64,000 nucleotides of DNA from Parasphingopyxis algicola (lineage in GTDB: Bacteria; Pseudomonadota; Alphaproteobacteria; Sphingomonadales; Sphingomonadaceae), in contig NZ_CP051131.1 in assembly GCF_013378075.1 (NCBI RefSeq), forward strand, positions 1,302,001 to 1,366,000. The letters run 5' to 3'. A program made the translations under genes and the position numbers. This document shows, in pieces, positions 25,598 through 33,642 of this stretch. Below the pieces are notes generated by a model that did no database searches, was not told the DNA's origin, and was given only the letters and a program-made list of their open reading frames with translations. The first letter of the stretch is position 1; each line of letters opens with the position of its first letter.

Positions 25598-26055
25598 CCG
25601 CCGAGACCGCTGCCGCCACTTCTTCCTCCCTCCTCGCTCCGTTCCGCTGGCTTGCCGCGATGGGCGAGAGACTACCCGACGGGCTGATGCCGCTGCTCCA
25701 GAGGCTCGCGATTTCCGGGGTGTTCTGGCTGTCGGCGCGCACCAAGGTGGAGGGTCTCTCGATCAAGGACAGCACCTTCCTGCTGTTCGAACACGAATAT
25801 GCGCTGCCGATCGTTCCGTCCGATTTTGCCGCCGTCGTCGCGACGATCGCCGAACATCTGTTCCCGATCTTGCTCGTACTCGGCCTGTTCACCCGGCTGT
25901 CCGCGACGGCGCTCCTCATCATGACCCTGGTGATCCAGTTCCTCGTCTATCCAGGCGCCTGGGCGCTTCACCTCACCTGGATCGCGATCCTCGTGCCTTT
26001 GATCGCGCGGGGCGGCGGCGCGCTTTCGCTGGACCGGCTGCTCAAAATACCCTGA
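25594..26055 (+). CDS. DoxX-family membrane protein of bufferin operon (BufD-like)
   Basis: 153 residues with four predicted transmembrane helices (~33-50, 75-98, 100-122, 126-145) and the DoxX wording [15 protein letters not shown] and [19 protein letters not shown]. DoxX proteins regularly end bufferin operons; their role (redox, export or membrane anchoring) is not settled. Its ATG overlaps the stop of the DUF2063 gene by four bases. Confidence 0.92.
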   Translation: MTAETAAATSSSLLAPFRWLAAMGERLPDGLMPLLQRLAISGVFWLSARTKVEGLSIKDSTFLLFEHEYALPIVPSDFAAVVATIAEHLFPILLVLGLFTRLSATALLIMTLVIQFLVYPGAWALHLTWIAILVPLIARGGGALSLDRLLKIP

Positions 26056-26126
26056 GCGAGAGCCCCCGTGAGACGGGGCTGGACCTCTGCGGTCTTTGCG
26101 GGCATGGGGACGCCTGCACATGGCGC

Positions 26127-26202
26127 GCCGGATTAGCTCAGCTGGTAGAGCAACCGCCTTGTAAGCGGTAGGTCGTCCGTTCGAGTCGGACATCCGGCAC
26201 CA
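26127..26202 (+). tRNA. tRNA-Thr (anticodon TGT)
   Basis: 76 nt: acceptor GCCGGAT/ATCCGGC, D-arm GCTCAGCTGGTAGAGC, anticodon stem ACCGC/GCGGT with loop CTTGTAA (anticodon TGT), T-arm GTCCGTTCGAGTCGGAC, discriminator A and encoded CCA. An AT-richer accessory region with broken Rhs genes and an insertion sequence begins right after it. Confidence 0.97.
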
Positions 26203-26478
26203 CGCATAAATCATTGTTTTTGCACGCTTTTTTATGCCCATAGACTGAAAAAGTCCCGCGATTTCGGGGGTTTTGGCCGTAAGCCACTGATTCCCAAGGA
26301 CAAGAGACGCTTTTGGCACCGGCTTCATGCAGAGACTCGCGCCTGTGTCTCTGATGCCCCAAAAAGTGTCCTAGCAAAAGTTGCTGTGGGATTTCGAAAG
26401 CTGCCGATATTCTAGGGAGGATTGGGATCGCGGGTTTAGGCGAATCCGAACAGTGTCCGCTGCTCGGACCATTCGAGC
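26203..26478. other. Non-coding junction between tRNA-Thr and Rhs remnant
   Basis: About 276 bp with no convincing gene. It contains a weak hairpin CCCG-CGATTT-CGGG followed by GGTTTT at ~26255-26274 that may end the tRNA transcript. An open frame on the minus strand crosses the tRNA and is an artefact. I found no copy of the tRNA 3' end further downstream that would mark an attachment-site repeat. Confidence 0.5.
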
Positions 26479-27643
26479 GGCACATCCGATGCGCTCTACA
26501 ATCTGCGCTATGATGGTCTCGGCCGGCTCTACCGGACCTGGGGCAATGGCCCAGAAAGCGTAATGGGCGAGCACCTATTACACCTATGACGGCGATGCGC
26601 TGATCGCCGAATACAGCCATGGGGGCGCGCTGCTGAGGCGCTATGTCCACGGGCCGGGCGTGGACGATCCGCTGCTCTGGTATGAGGGCTCCAGCACGGC
26701 CGCCTCGAACCGTCGCTTCCTCCATGCCGACGAGCGCGGCTCGATCATCGGGATCAGCGACAATGCGGGCACGGTTCTCGAACGCAACACCTATGACGAC
26801 TGGGGCATCCCGTCGCCGGGCAATATCGGCCGGTTCGGCTATACCGGCCAGATGCGTCTGAATGCGATCGGGCTCAACTATTACAAGGCCCGCATGTACT
26901 CGCCGAGCCTCGGCCGGTTCATGCAGACCGATCCCATCGGATATGACGACGGCATGAATATGTATGCCTATGTCGGGAACGATCCGTTGAACGCGACGGA
27001 TCCGACGGGGGCGTATGAATGTACGGCTAATAGGGATCAATGCAATGCAGTGGCATCATCCGTAAGACGGATAAGGCGGATAGGAAACTCGATGCGCCAC
27101 GAAGGTTCAAGGATAAGAACCAGAGTGGGAAATCAACTGGTAGCTACTGCCGATCATCTAGGCAGTGCGGGTGATGGCAACGGCGTCACGATTGGCAACT
27201 TTGACTTGGATAATGGGGCTGGTGAGGATGCCTCATCTGCCACGGGCTCAGCCACCAGCGCTACAAACATCAATGTTGATTTCGGTCAGATTTCCGGGCC
27301 AAGCGCAGATATGTTATCATCTCACAATTCGCATTTGAGTCGGGGACAGGTGGAGGAGTATAATTTGACGGCCACACTCGTGCACGAAGGTACCCATGCG
27401 CGACAATTTGCAGCTGGATTGTCGTTTGGTAGCGCGCCGGACGTCACGCGAAGAGAATTGACGGCTTATTACTATGAAAGCGTTGTGGTGCGCCAGCTTG
27501 GTTTCACTACCGGTCTTTGGCGGCCAGGGATGACCGGACAAGCAATTAACAGGGGGATAAGGCGTGGCGCGCTCAATTCTTGCGCAATGACTCAGGCAAT
27601 AAGAGGAAGAAACCCTCTTCCCGGAAATTGTCGATGGCAGTAG
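26479..27643 (+). pseudogene. Rhs 3' fragment with C-terminal HEGTH metallopeptidase-like toxin tip
   Basis: The 5' part of the rhs gene is missing. YD-repeat sequence (LYNLRYDGLGRLYRTWGNG) starts at about 26490 in one frame, ends at a TGA at 26585-26587, and continues in another frame after the TAA at 26561 as [20 protein letters not shown]. The Rhs core then reads [20 protein letters not shown] and ends [10 protein letters not shown] at ~27010. The ~210-residue tip beyond is AT-richer; it contains [11 protein letters not shown] (27377-27409, an HExxH zinc-ligand motif) and ~20 residues later [10 protein letters not shown], a plausible third ligand, as in gluzincin-type toxins. No signal or start is visible, so it may be silent unless recombined onto an intact Rhs gene. 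Confidence 0.75.
26492..26680 (+). repeat. Rhs core direct repeat, copy 1
   Basis: 189 bp from CGCTCTACAATCTGCG to GTGGACGATCCG..CTCTGG, matching 29745-29933 base for base except for scattered substitutions and with identical length. Copies this close allow recombination that would swap the sequences downstream of the core. Confidence 0.85.
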
Positions 27644-28143
27644 CTCGTGTTTCGGTTTTCCTTATCACTTGCTTGGCCTTGTATGGTTGCGAGCAGGATA
27701 ATGGCGAAGTGAATCTCGCGTGCTGGTTGGAAGGGCAGGAAAACCAGTCAAATGACGATGTATACCACATTCACGGATCAATTATCGCAATTCCGGGCTT
27801 TTCTGTTCTGTTAGTGTCGGACGAATGTCCGGAAGAGAGGCTTGGGTTGAGCGCCAACACGGCCCGAGGCGCCGAAATTATTAGAGAGTTGAGGCCAAAT
27901 TGCCTAGATGAACCTTGTGACCAAGCGCTCTACGGATATCGTGGAGAATTCGAGGGCCGGTTTGTGACACATTCGCCGAATGAAGACTCAGCTTGCCATT
28001 TCAGCTCTGCGTTCGAAATGTCTAGAATCATCCATATTCAACCGGTACCAGAAAACGAAATTACTCAAGTTTTTGAAAGATCTGTCGAAGCTTCGCGAAG
28101 CGCCCGCCCGCAAGAAGAAAGTGATGATCTCTGCGTTTTCTGA
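27634..28143 (+). CDS. Putative lipoprotein, candidate immunity/inhibitor for the Rhs metallopeptidase tip
   Basis: 169 residues from the ATG at 27634, which overlaps the last 10 bases of the toxin-tip frame. The N-terminus [19 protein letters not shown] is a lipoprotein signal with lipobox LYG-C. The mature part has six further cysteines (ACW, DEC, NCL, PCD, ACH, LCVF), hinting at disulfides in the periplasm. No known family recognised. Position directly behind a polymorphic-toxin tip, overlapping start, export signal and matching low GC make an immunity role the best inference; it is not demonstrated. An independent small lipoprotein is the alternative. Confidence 0.6.
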   Translation: MAVARVSVFLITCLALYGCEQDNGEVNLACWLEGQENQSNDDVYHIHGSIIAIPGFSVLLVSDECPEERLGLSANTARGAEIIRELRPNCLDEPCDQALYGYRGEFEGRFVTHSPNEDSACHFSSAFEMSRIIHIQPVPENEITQVFERSVEASRSARPQEESDDLCVF

Positions 28144-28258
28144 ATAGAGGGATTACGGTGATGGTGTGGACGGCGCTCTGTTGAGGGTTTGATTCGGGTA
28201 TTCCGGTCCTCCACGGCATGTGTTGTCGTTGAACAACCTGCCAATGGAGCACCGTCCG

Positions 28259-29302
28259 ATGCCGAAATTACCATCCGATTTGTCGTCTGTCACTGTTGTT
28301 GGTCTCGATCTGGCCAAGCATGTTTTCCAGGTTCATTGTGTTGATACGGAAGAGCGGATTGTTGTGGCGCGCTCGCTTCGCCGTTCGCAGTTATTGCCAT
28401 TTTTTGCCTCGTTGCCGCCGTGCCGGGTTGGCCTTGAGGCGTGCGGGTCCGCGCATCACTGGGGCCGGGCGCTGATGGCGCTGGGTCATGATGTGAAGAT
28501 GATGCCGCCAGCCTATGTAAAGCCATACGTCAAACGCCAGAAGAACGATGCGGCTGACGCAGCGGCGATCTGCGAGGCGGTCACCCGGCCCTCGATGCGG
28601 TTCGTGGCTGTGCGCAGTATCGAGAACCAGGCCGCGCTGATGGTGCACAAGGTGCGCGAGATGCTGGTCAGTCAGCGCACCCAGCTCCTGAACATACTGC
28701 GCGGTCATCTCGCGGAGGCTGGCGTGATCGCGGCCCAAGGGGCGTGTCACGGGCGGGCACTGGCGGCGCTGATCGAAGCTGATCATGAAGATGTGCCCGC
28801 CAGTGTTGCCGAAGCGCTGATGCCCGTGGTCGAACAGTTGCACCATCTCGACGCGGCCATCGCCGCATCCGACAGGGAGATCGCGGCAGCCGCCAAAGCC
28901 TGCCCGCAGGCAAGGCTGCTGATGTCGATACCGGGCATCGGGCCGCTCAGCGCCTCGGCACTTGTTGCTACCATCGCAGAGGGCGGTATCGACCAGTTCT
29001 CCGGCCCAAGGGAGTTTGCGGCGTTCCTCGGACTGGTGCCACGGCAACACTCGTCGGGCGGCAAGGAACGTCTCGGGCGCATTACCAAAATGGGCAATGG
29101 CTATATCAGGAAACTGCTTGTCGTGGGCGCGCATGCGGTTCTCCACCATGCAGCGAGGCACAGTGACCCGTTACGCAAATGGGCCAAGGCATTGCTGGCC
29201 TCCAAGCCGTTCAAGCTGGTCGCCGTCGCGCTTGCCAACAAGCTCGCCCGAATAGCCTACGCCATTCTCGCGAGCCAGAAGCCTTACACCGCCGCTGCGT
29301 GA
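28259..29302 (+). CDS. IS110-family (IS1111 group) transposase/recombinase
   Basis: 347 residues from the ATG at 28259 (28244 also possible). The N-terminal DEDD RuvC-like domain has VVGLDLAKHVFQVH and later KNDAADAAAICEA; the C-terminal Transposase_20 domain has LMSIPGIGPLSASALVATI, FSGPREFAAFLGLVPRQHSSGGKERLGRITKMGNGYIRKLL region and the Ser-containing SSGGK motif that holds the nucleophile. The frame is intact, so the element may be active. These recombinases are guided by an RNA made from the element. Confidence 0.95.
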   Translation: MPKLPSDLSSVTVVGLDLAKHVFQVHCVDTEERIVVARSLRRSQLLPFFASLPPCRVGLEACGSAHHWGRALMALGHDVKMMPPAYVKPYVKRQKNDAADAAAICEAVTRPSMRFVAVRSIENQAALMVHKVREMLVSQRTQLLNILRGHLAEAGVIAAQGACHGRALAALIEADHEDVPASVAEALMPVVEQLHHLDAAIAASDREIAAAAKACPQARLLMSIPGIGPLSASALVATIAEGGIDQFSGPREFAAFLGLVPRQHSSGGKERLGRITKMGNGYIRKLLVVGAHAVLHHAARHSDPLRKWAKALLASKPFKLVAVALANKLARIAYAILASQKPYTAAA

Positions 29303-29539
29303 AATCGCACGGCCAACTATCTCGGGTGACTTGGAGATGATGCTATAACCGGACAAAAGCTGGCAAAGCCCGGTGCTCTGTCTGCGCCAAAGAGCGCGAT
29401 ACGGTGATAGGGGCAAACCAGCACACGCGGACAACCATCAGGGCCAGCGGACATTCCGATTAGGAAACCCCGCACCAACAGGCCGAAGACATGACCGCAC
29501 CCGAACTATCGCATCTCAACAAATACCCTTGATCGCGGG
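29303..29539 (+). ncRNA. Candidate bridge RNA region of the IS1111-type element
   Basis: 237 bp of non-coding DNA between the transposase stop and the right subterminal repeat. It holds at least one simple hairpin, GCTCT-N12-AGAGC at 29374-29395. In IS1111-group elements the bridge RNA is encoded at this 3' end, so the location is right, but the binding loops were not modelled and no target match was tested. Confidence 0.45.
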
Positions 29540-29590
29540 GCGCCGTCCAGACATGACAGTTTGCTAAACTCCTAAATAGTTCCGCCCCAA

Positions 29591-30146
29591 CCGCTGCCCC
29601 GCTTTAGCCTCCTCAACCAATATACCAGCGCCGTCGGGGTTAGCTTCAGCTATGATGCCAGTGGCAACCTGACGCGTTCGGGAACCGACACCTATGCCTA
29701 TGATCCGGCGAACCGGATGACGAGCGCGACCGTGGGCGGCGGAACGCTCTACAATCTGCGCTATGACGGGCTGGGCCGGCTCTACCGCACCTGGGGCAAT
29801 GGCCCAGAAAGCGTAATGGGCGAGCACCTATTATACCTATGACGGCGATGCGCTGATCGCCGAGTACAGCCATGGGGGCGCGCTGTTGAGGCGCTATATC
29901 CATGGGTCGGGGGTGGACGACCCGATCCTCTGGGACCGGCTCTTCGGCACCTATCAGCGCGAGGAGGAAACCCCGGTCTACGGCCTGACCGAACAATTGG
30001 GCACATCCAATCCGCTAGCGATCAACTTTCGCGAATTGCGCATGATCGCGAAAGACGTCTGGCGGGCGAAGAGCTGGCGGGAGCGGATCGGCTATGCGTT
30101 CGGCCGGCCCGGCTGGAAGCCCGAACGGACATCGGACCTGTCGTGA
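29591..30146 (+). pseudogene. Second Rhs fragment, out of frame and fused to a sterol-desaturase C-terminus
   Basis: From about 29600 the frame reads LNQYTSAVGVSFSYDASGNL, TDTYAYDPANRMTSA and LYNLRYDGLGRLYRTWGNG, genuine YD repeats, then stops at TGA. The next frame resumes [20 protein letters not shown] and GSGVDDPILW, and then passes straight into DRLFGTYQREEETPVYGL, AKDVWRAKSWRERI and FGRPGWKPE. That tail is the C-terminal part of fatty-acid-hydroxylase/sterol-desaturase proteins, not Rhs. The junction falls at the LWD tripeptide that both families share. Both parents are incomplete, so this is a recombination relic. Confidence 0.75.
29745..29933 (+). repeat. Rhs core direct repeat, copy 2
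   Basis: Pairs with 26492-26680, same length, high identity, including the same disrupted reading frame around GCGTAATGGGCGAGCACC. Confidence 0.85.
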
Positions 30147-31064
30147 GCAACGGCTTGCAATAAGGTTTGCAGACGCCATGGATGGCCGCCCCTATCAGGC
30201 GTCGACGCGGAAGATGTATGGATCGACGAATTGATGTATCGCGGAACCGGAGAGTGTCTGACGAAAGCCATTTGGAAACGCCGCCGATACTATCGACGAG
30301 GCGCTGTCGGTCTAAGACAACTCTAACCAGGAGAGTCATCTCGTCGATCGCCAGACGCACAAGAACTGCCGCTCGGCCACGCTGGACGACCGGCAAAACC
30401 TTGTGACGTGATATGGCGCCGACCAGGCTCCACTGCGAAAAGTTCAAACCCGTTGCCGTTGGACTGACAGCACCCAACAACCCCATCCCGATAATGGCAT
30501 ATATATGAAAGCCGTGCCCCGTTAGCTCCAGTTATGTTCGCACAATCTGAGATCATCAGGACGAAGGGACAAGGCTAGAGTCATGAGCTCAGTGTTCAAA
30601 GCAGTGGAACGCGGACAACCGAGCGCAAACCTCCGTTATAGAGTGCAGTCGCCAATGGAGGTTCGGGAATACATTATGGTCCGCCAATCATGTCATAAAC
30701 TGAAACTCCGCTTGTCATGAACTGCCCCCTGGAAAGTGGTCCGGATTTTTCGGGAGGGACAATGCAGGGCCCTTCGCGGCTTGGGCTGGCGATACGCCAT
30801 TTGCAGGAAAGACCGGTGTATCCGAGCGCCGTGAAAGCCGGGCTCGTGCAATTCGGGATCCCTGTTTTCGGCGACGACCGCGAACCTTCCGTGCAAATTC
30901 CGGCGAAAAAGGGAGATCTGGCGGGAGACCGGTTCGCTTCAGACTGAGTCGCGCACCATGCAGCTCCGCGCCCCCTCGCCTTCCCGCCGACTTTTGTTCC
31001 GTGCCTTTTAGGCCGTCTCTTTTTCTGCTATCCGATTGGTTAGCGAAATATCGGGAGGAATTGG
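30147..31064. other. Intergenic debris at the right side of the island
   Basis: About 920 bp with several short open frames but none with family resemblance, good start site and consistent codon use. A stretch at ~30717-30762 (ATGAACTGCCCCCTGGAAAG...) is reminiscent of an insertion-sequence end but no transposase is near. The last ~45 bp carry the promoter region of the sulfatase gene. Confidence 0.5.
31034..31044 (+). promoter_or_regulatory. TGGTTAG motif copy 1 (before sulfatase at 31065)
   Basis: GATTGGTTAGC, 20 bp before the start codon. Matches motifs at 35312-35322, 40822-40830 (minus strand) and 44327-44337, all in front of genes of the glycan locus. Confidence 0.45.
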
Positions 31065-32759
31065 ATGGTGCATTGGCAGTATATTCGCACGGTCCTTGTC
31101 GGGATCACATTATTCGGCATCTTCCTGTGGCAGGCGCCCCCTCTCGCTGCGCAGTCGCCGGAACGATCGTCTGCCAACCCCAATATCGTGTTGATCGTCT
31201 TCGAGGACATGGGGCCACGGATCGGGGCGTTCGGCGATCCGGTCGCGACGACGCCCGTCCTCGACGAATTCGCGAGCGAAGCCATCCGCTTTCCCAATAC
31301 CTTCACAACCTCGGGCGTGTGCGCGCCGAGCCGGTCTTCATTGATCACCGGCGTTCACCAGCAGACGCTCGGCACCCAGCACATGCGGACGCACGGCGTC
31401 ATGGGTCTGCGCGGCGGCGGGCCAATCGAATATTATGCGGTACCTCCGCCGGCGGTACGCGCCTTTCCCGAACTGTTGCGCGGGCTCGGCTATTACACGA
31501 CAAATAACGGCAAGACCGATTACCAGTTCGGCGAACCGTTCACGGTCTGGGATGCCAATGCGCCCGAGGCCGACTGGCGGGGCCGCGCGGACGGCCAGCC
31601 CTTCTTCGCGATGTTCAACATCCTGCTGACGCATGAAAGCTATATCTGGCCCGAAGATCGCGAGAGCGACAACCAGCTTCTCAATCTCGTCACGCAGCGC
31701 AATCGGCGCGACCTTGCCGACAAGGAGCATCTCACCGACCCGGCGGCGGTCGAGGTGCCGCCCTATCTTCCGGATACGGTCGTCGTCCGTGCCGATATTG
31801 CGCGCCATTACGACAACATCGCCTTTGCCGAGCGCCAGCTTGCCGAAATCCTCGAGCGGCTCGAGGCCGACGGGCTGCTCGACGAAACCATCGTGATCGT
31901 CACTACCGATCATGGCGACGGGCTGCCCCGGATGAAACGCAGCGTCTATGACAGCGGTATCCGCGTCCCGATGATGATCCGGTTCCCCGACCTCAGGGGT
32001 GCGGGGACCGTTGACGAACGCCTCGTCAGTTTTGTCGATCTCGCTCCCACGATCCTGCGCTGGGCCGGCACCGAATCGGCCGAGTGGCATCAGGGACAGG
32101 ATATTTTTCATTCCCTGGTTCGCAGCTTCATCTTCGCCGCCGCCGACCGCCACGACGCGAGCCCGGGCCGTTCGAAAGCGGCGCGCGACGACCGCTTCCA
32201 CTATATCCGCAACTATCGGCCCGATCTTGCCGTGTTGCGGCCATTGACGTTTCGCGACGCCTTGCCGACGATGCAGGAGATCTGGCGGTTGCAGGCGGCC
32301 GGCGAGCTGACGCCGGAGCAGCGGCGACTTGTCGACGCACCGCGGGACCGCGAGGAACTGTACGATGTCCTCGCCGATCCGCACCAAGTGACCAATCTCG
32401 CGGCCGATCCCGATCATGCAAACACGCTCGCGCGGATGCGCGGGGCGATGAACGGCTGGATCGCCCGGGTCGGCGACTGGAGCGCGGTTCCCGAAACAGA
32501 GATGATCGAGACGATGTGGCCGGGCGGCGAGCAGCCGGTGACCGCGGCGCCCGAACTGGTCCTGCGGGATGGCCGGGCGATCCTGCTCAGCGACACCTAT
32601 GGCGCATCGATCGCCTATGGTTTCGGCGAGGAGGAGCCCGCAAGCTGGCGTATCTATACCGGCCCTATAACGGTGCCAGCGGAAACCCCGCTATGGGCCA
32701 AGGCGATCCGTTACGGTTTCGCCGAAAGCGAAGCCGTCCGTTTCGATATCGGCGGCTGA
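31065..32759 (+). CDS. Sulfatase (S1 family, exported)
   Basis: 564 residues. Signal peptide with hydrophobic core at ~9-24 and cleavage after PLAAQ. The S1 sulfatase core starts NIVLIVFEDMGPRIGAFGD (first metal-binding acids) and has the formylglycine signature CAPSRSSLITG with Cys86 as the residue converted by a formylglycine-generating enzyme; TTDHGDGLPRMKRSVYDSG supplies the later metal and sulfate ligands. Substrate subfamily (N-sulfoglucosamine sulfohydrolase-like, S1_8-like wording) cannot be fixed. A GGGAGG ribosome binding site precedes the ATG. First gene of the glycan locus; it converges with the hydrolase gene six bases away. Confidence 0.93.
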   Translation: MVHWQYIRTVLVGITLFGIFLWQAPPLAAQSPERSSANPNIVLIVFEDMGPRIGAFGDPVATTPVLDEFASEAIRFPNTFTTSGVCAPSRSSLITGVHQQTLGTQHMRTHGVMGLRGGGPIEYYAVPPPAVRAFPELLRGLGYYTTNNGKTDYQFGEPFTVWDANAPEADWRGRADGQPFFAMFNILLTHESYIWPEDRESDNQLLNLVTQRNRRDLADKEHLTDPAAVEVPPYLPDTVVVRADIARHYDNIAFAERQLAEILERLEADGLLDETIVIVTTDHGDGLPRMKRSVYDSGIRVPMMIRFPDLRGAGTVDERLVSFVDLAPTILRWAGTESAEWHQGQDIFHSLVRSFIFAAADRHDASPGRSKAARDDRFHYIRNYRPDLAVLRPLTFRDALPTMQEIWRLQAAGELTPEQRRLVDAPRDREELYDVLADPHQVTNLAADPDHANTLARMRGAMNGWIARVGDWSAVPETEMIETMWPGGEQPVTAAPELVLRDGRAILLSDTYGASIAYGFGEEEPASWRIYTGPITVPAETPLWAKAIRYGFAESEAVRFDIGG

Positions 32760-32765
32760 TCGCGG

Positions 32766-33638
32766 CTAGCCGTTTTTCAGAAATTCCGCCGCCTCGCCGA
32801 GCGCCGCGCGTCCGGGGGTCAGCAGTGTGTGGAACAGCTGGAAGACGTGCACCATCTCCGGATATTCGCGATAGGCGACGGCGACGCCGGCGCCCTCGGC
32901 CTTAGCGGCGAACTCGCGCGCCTCACCGACCAGAGAATCATGCTCGGCTGTCTGGACCAGCAACGGAGGCAGGCCGGCAAGATCGCCGAACAGCGGCGAC
33001 GGGCCCGGATCGCGGGCATCGCTATCGCCGAGATAGTGCCGGCCGTCCTCGGCCAGTCGCTGCTGATCGATGATCGGATCGTGCTTGGAGACCTCGGCGA
33101 AGCTCGCATTGGTGCAGGAAAGATCGACCCACGGACAAAGCAGCGCCAGCCGCTCCGGCTGAGCCCCGCCCGTGGCCTTGACGGTCAGGGCGAGCGACAG
33201 TGCCAGTCCACCGCCGGCACTGTCGCCGGCCAGCACCAACGGCGTATCTCCGGCGAGCGCGCCATGGACCGCCCGCGCATCGTCGAGCGCGGCCGGATAG
33301 GGATGTTCGGGCGCCAACCGGTAATCGACCGAGACCAGTTTGAGACCGGTGCGCAGCGCCAGCTCGCCGGCGAAGTTGCGATGGGTACGCACCGAGCCGC
33401 TGACATAGCCGCCGCCATGGAAATAGAGGATGAGCGGGCCGTCAGCGGCGGCGCCTTCGGCGCGCGCTTCGAGCACCGGCACGCCGGCGATCCGGGTTTC
33501 CTCATAGGCGACGCCGGCGGGCGCCGGAAAGGCGCGCGCCATTTCCTCCATGCCCTCGCGCCGCTGTTCGAGAGTCGGCGGCGCCTCAGGCATACCGGCG
33601 GCGATCATCGTCTTCAGTTGTTCGATTTCGGCGTTCAT
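32766..33638 (-). CDS. Alpha/beta hydrolase, hormone-sensitive-lipase family esterase
   Basis: 290 residues from the ATG at 33638. HSL-family oxyanion motif ILYFHGGGYVSGS, nucleophile elbow LVLAGDSAGGGLALS, and catalytic Asp/His region QTAEHDSLVGEA and PEMVHVFQLF. Starts four bases after the stop of the upstream sulfatase (translational coupling), so it is cotranscribed with it. No signal peptide, so it is probably cytoplasmic and would remove acyl groups (for example acetyl) from imported sugars or glycosides. Confidence 0.92.
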   Translation of the reverse strand: MNAEIEQLKTMIAAGMPEAPPTLEQRREGMEEMARAFPAPAGVAYEETRIAGVPVLEARAEGAAADGPLILYFHGGGYVSGSVRTHRNFAGELALRTGLKLVSVDYRLAPEHPYPAALDDARAVHGALAGDTPLVLAGDSAGGGLALSLALTVKATGGAQPERLALLCPWVDLSCTNASFAEVSKHDPIIDQQRLAEDGRHYLGDSDARDPGPSPLFGDLAGLPPLLVQTAEHDSLVGEAREFAAKAEGAGVAVAYREYPEMVHVFQLFHTLLTPGRAALGEAAEFLKNG

Positions 33639-33642
33639 CGGA

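Larger units (their letters stand above)
28160..29560 (+). mobile_element. IS110-family element, IS1111-type, with subterminal inverted repeats
   Basis: Boundaries are approximate. A 13-bp inverted pair frames the transposase: GTGTGGACGGCGC at 28164-28176 and GCGCCGTCCAGAC at 29540-29552 (12 of 13 positions complementary). Subterminal inverted repeats are a mark of the IS1111 subgroup. The transposase gene is followed by ~240 bp of non-coding DNA, where IS1111 elements carry their bridge RNA. It lies between the two Rhs fragments. No target duplication is expected for this family. Confidence 0.82.

Noticed and set aside
25672-27040. Minus-strand open frames crossing tRNA-Thr and the Rhs start, with peptides such as VRLERTTYRLQGG
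   Set aside because: Such peptides are translations of the tRNA itself, a common false gene call.
30022-30486. Minus-strand open frame of about 150 codons in the island's right side
   Set aside because: No family resemblance, composition unlike a real protein, and it overlaps the chimeric pseudogene on the other strand.
30717-30947. Short open frame and IS-end-like sequence (GAACTGCCCCCTGGAAAG)
   Set aside because: It looks vaguely like an insertion-sequence terminus but has no inverted partner or transposase, so it cannot be supported as an element or gene.
26203-31064. Region considered as a prophage
   Set aside because: No integrase, terminase, portal, capsid or lysis genes; only Rhs fragments and one insertion sequence.
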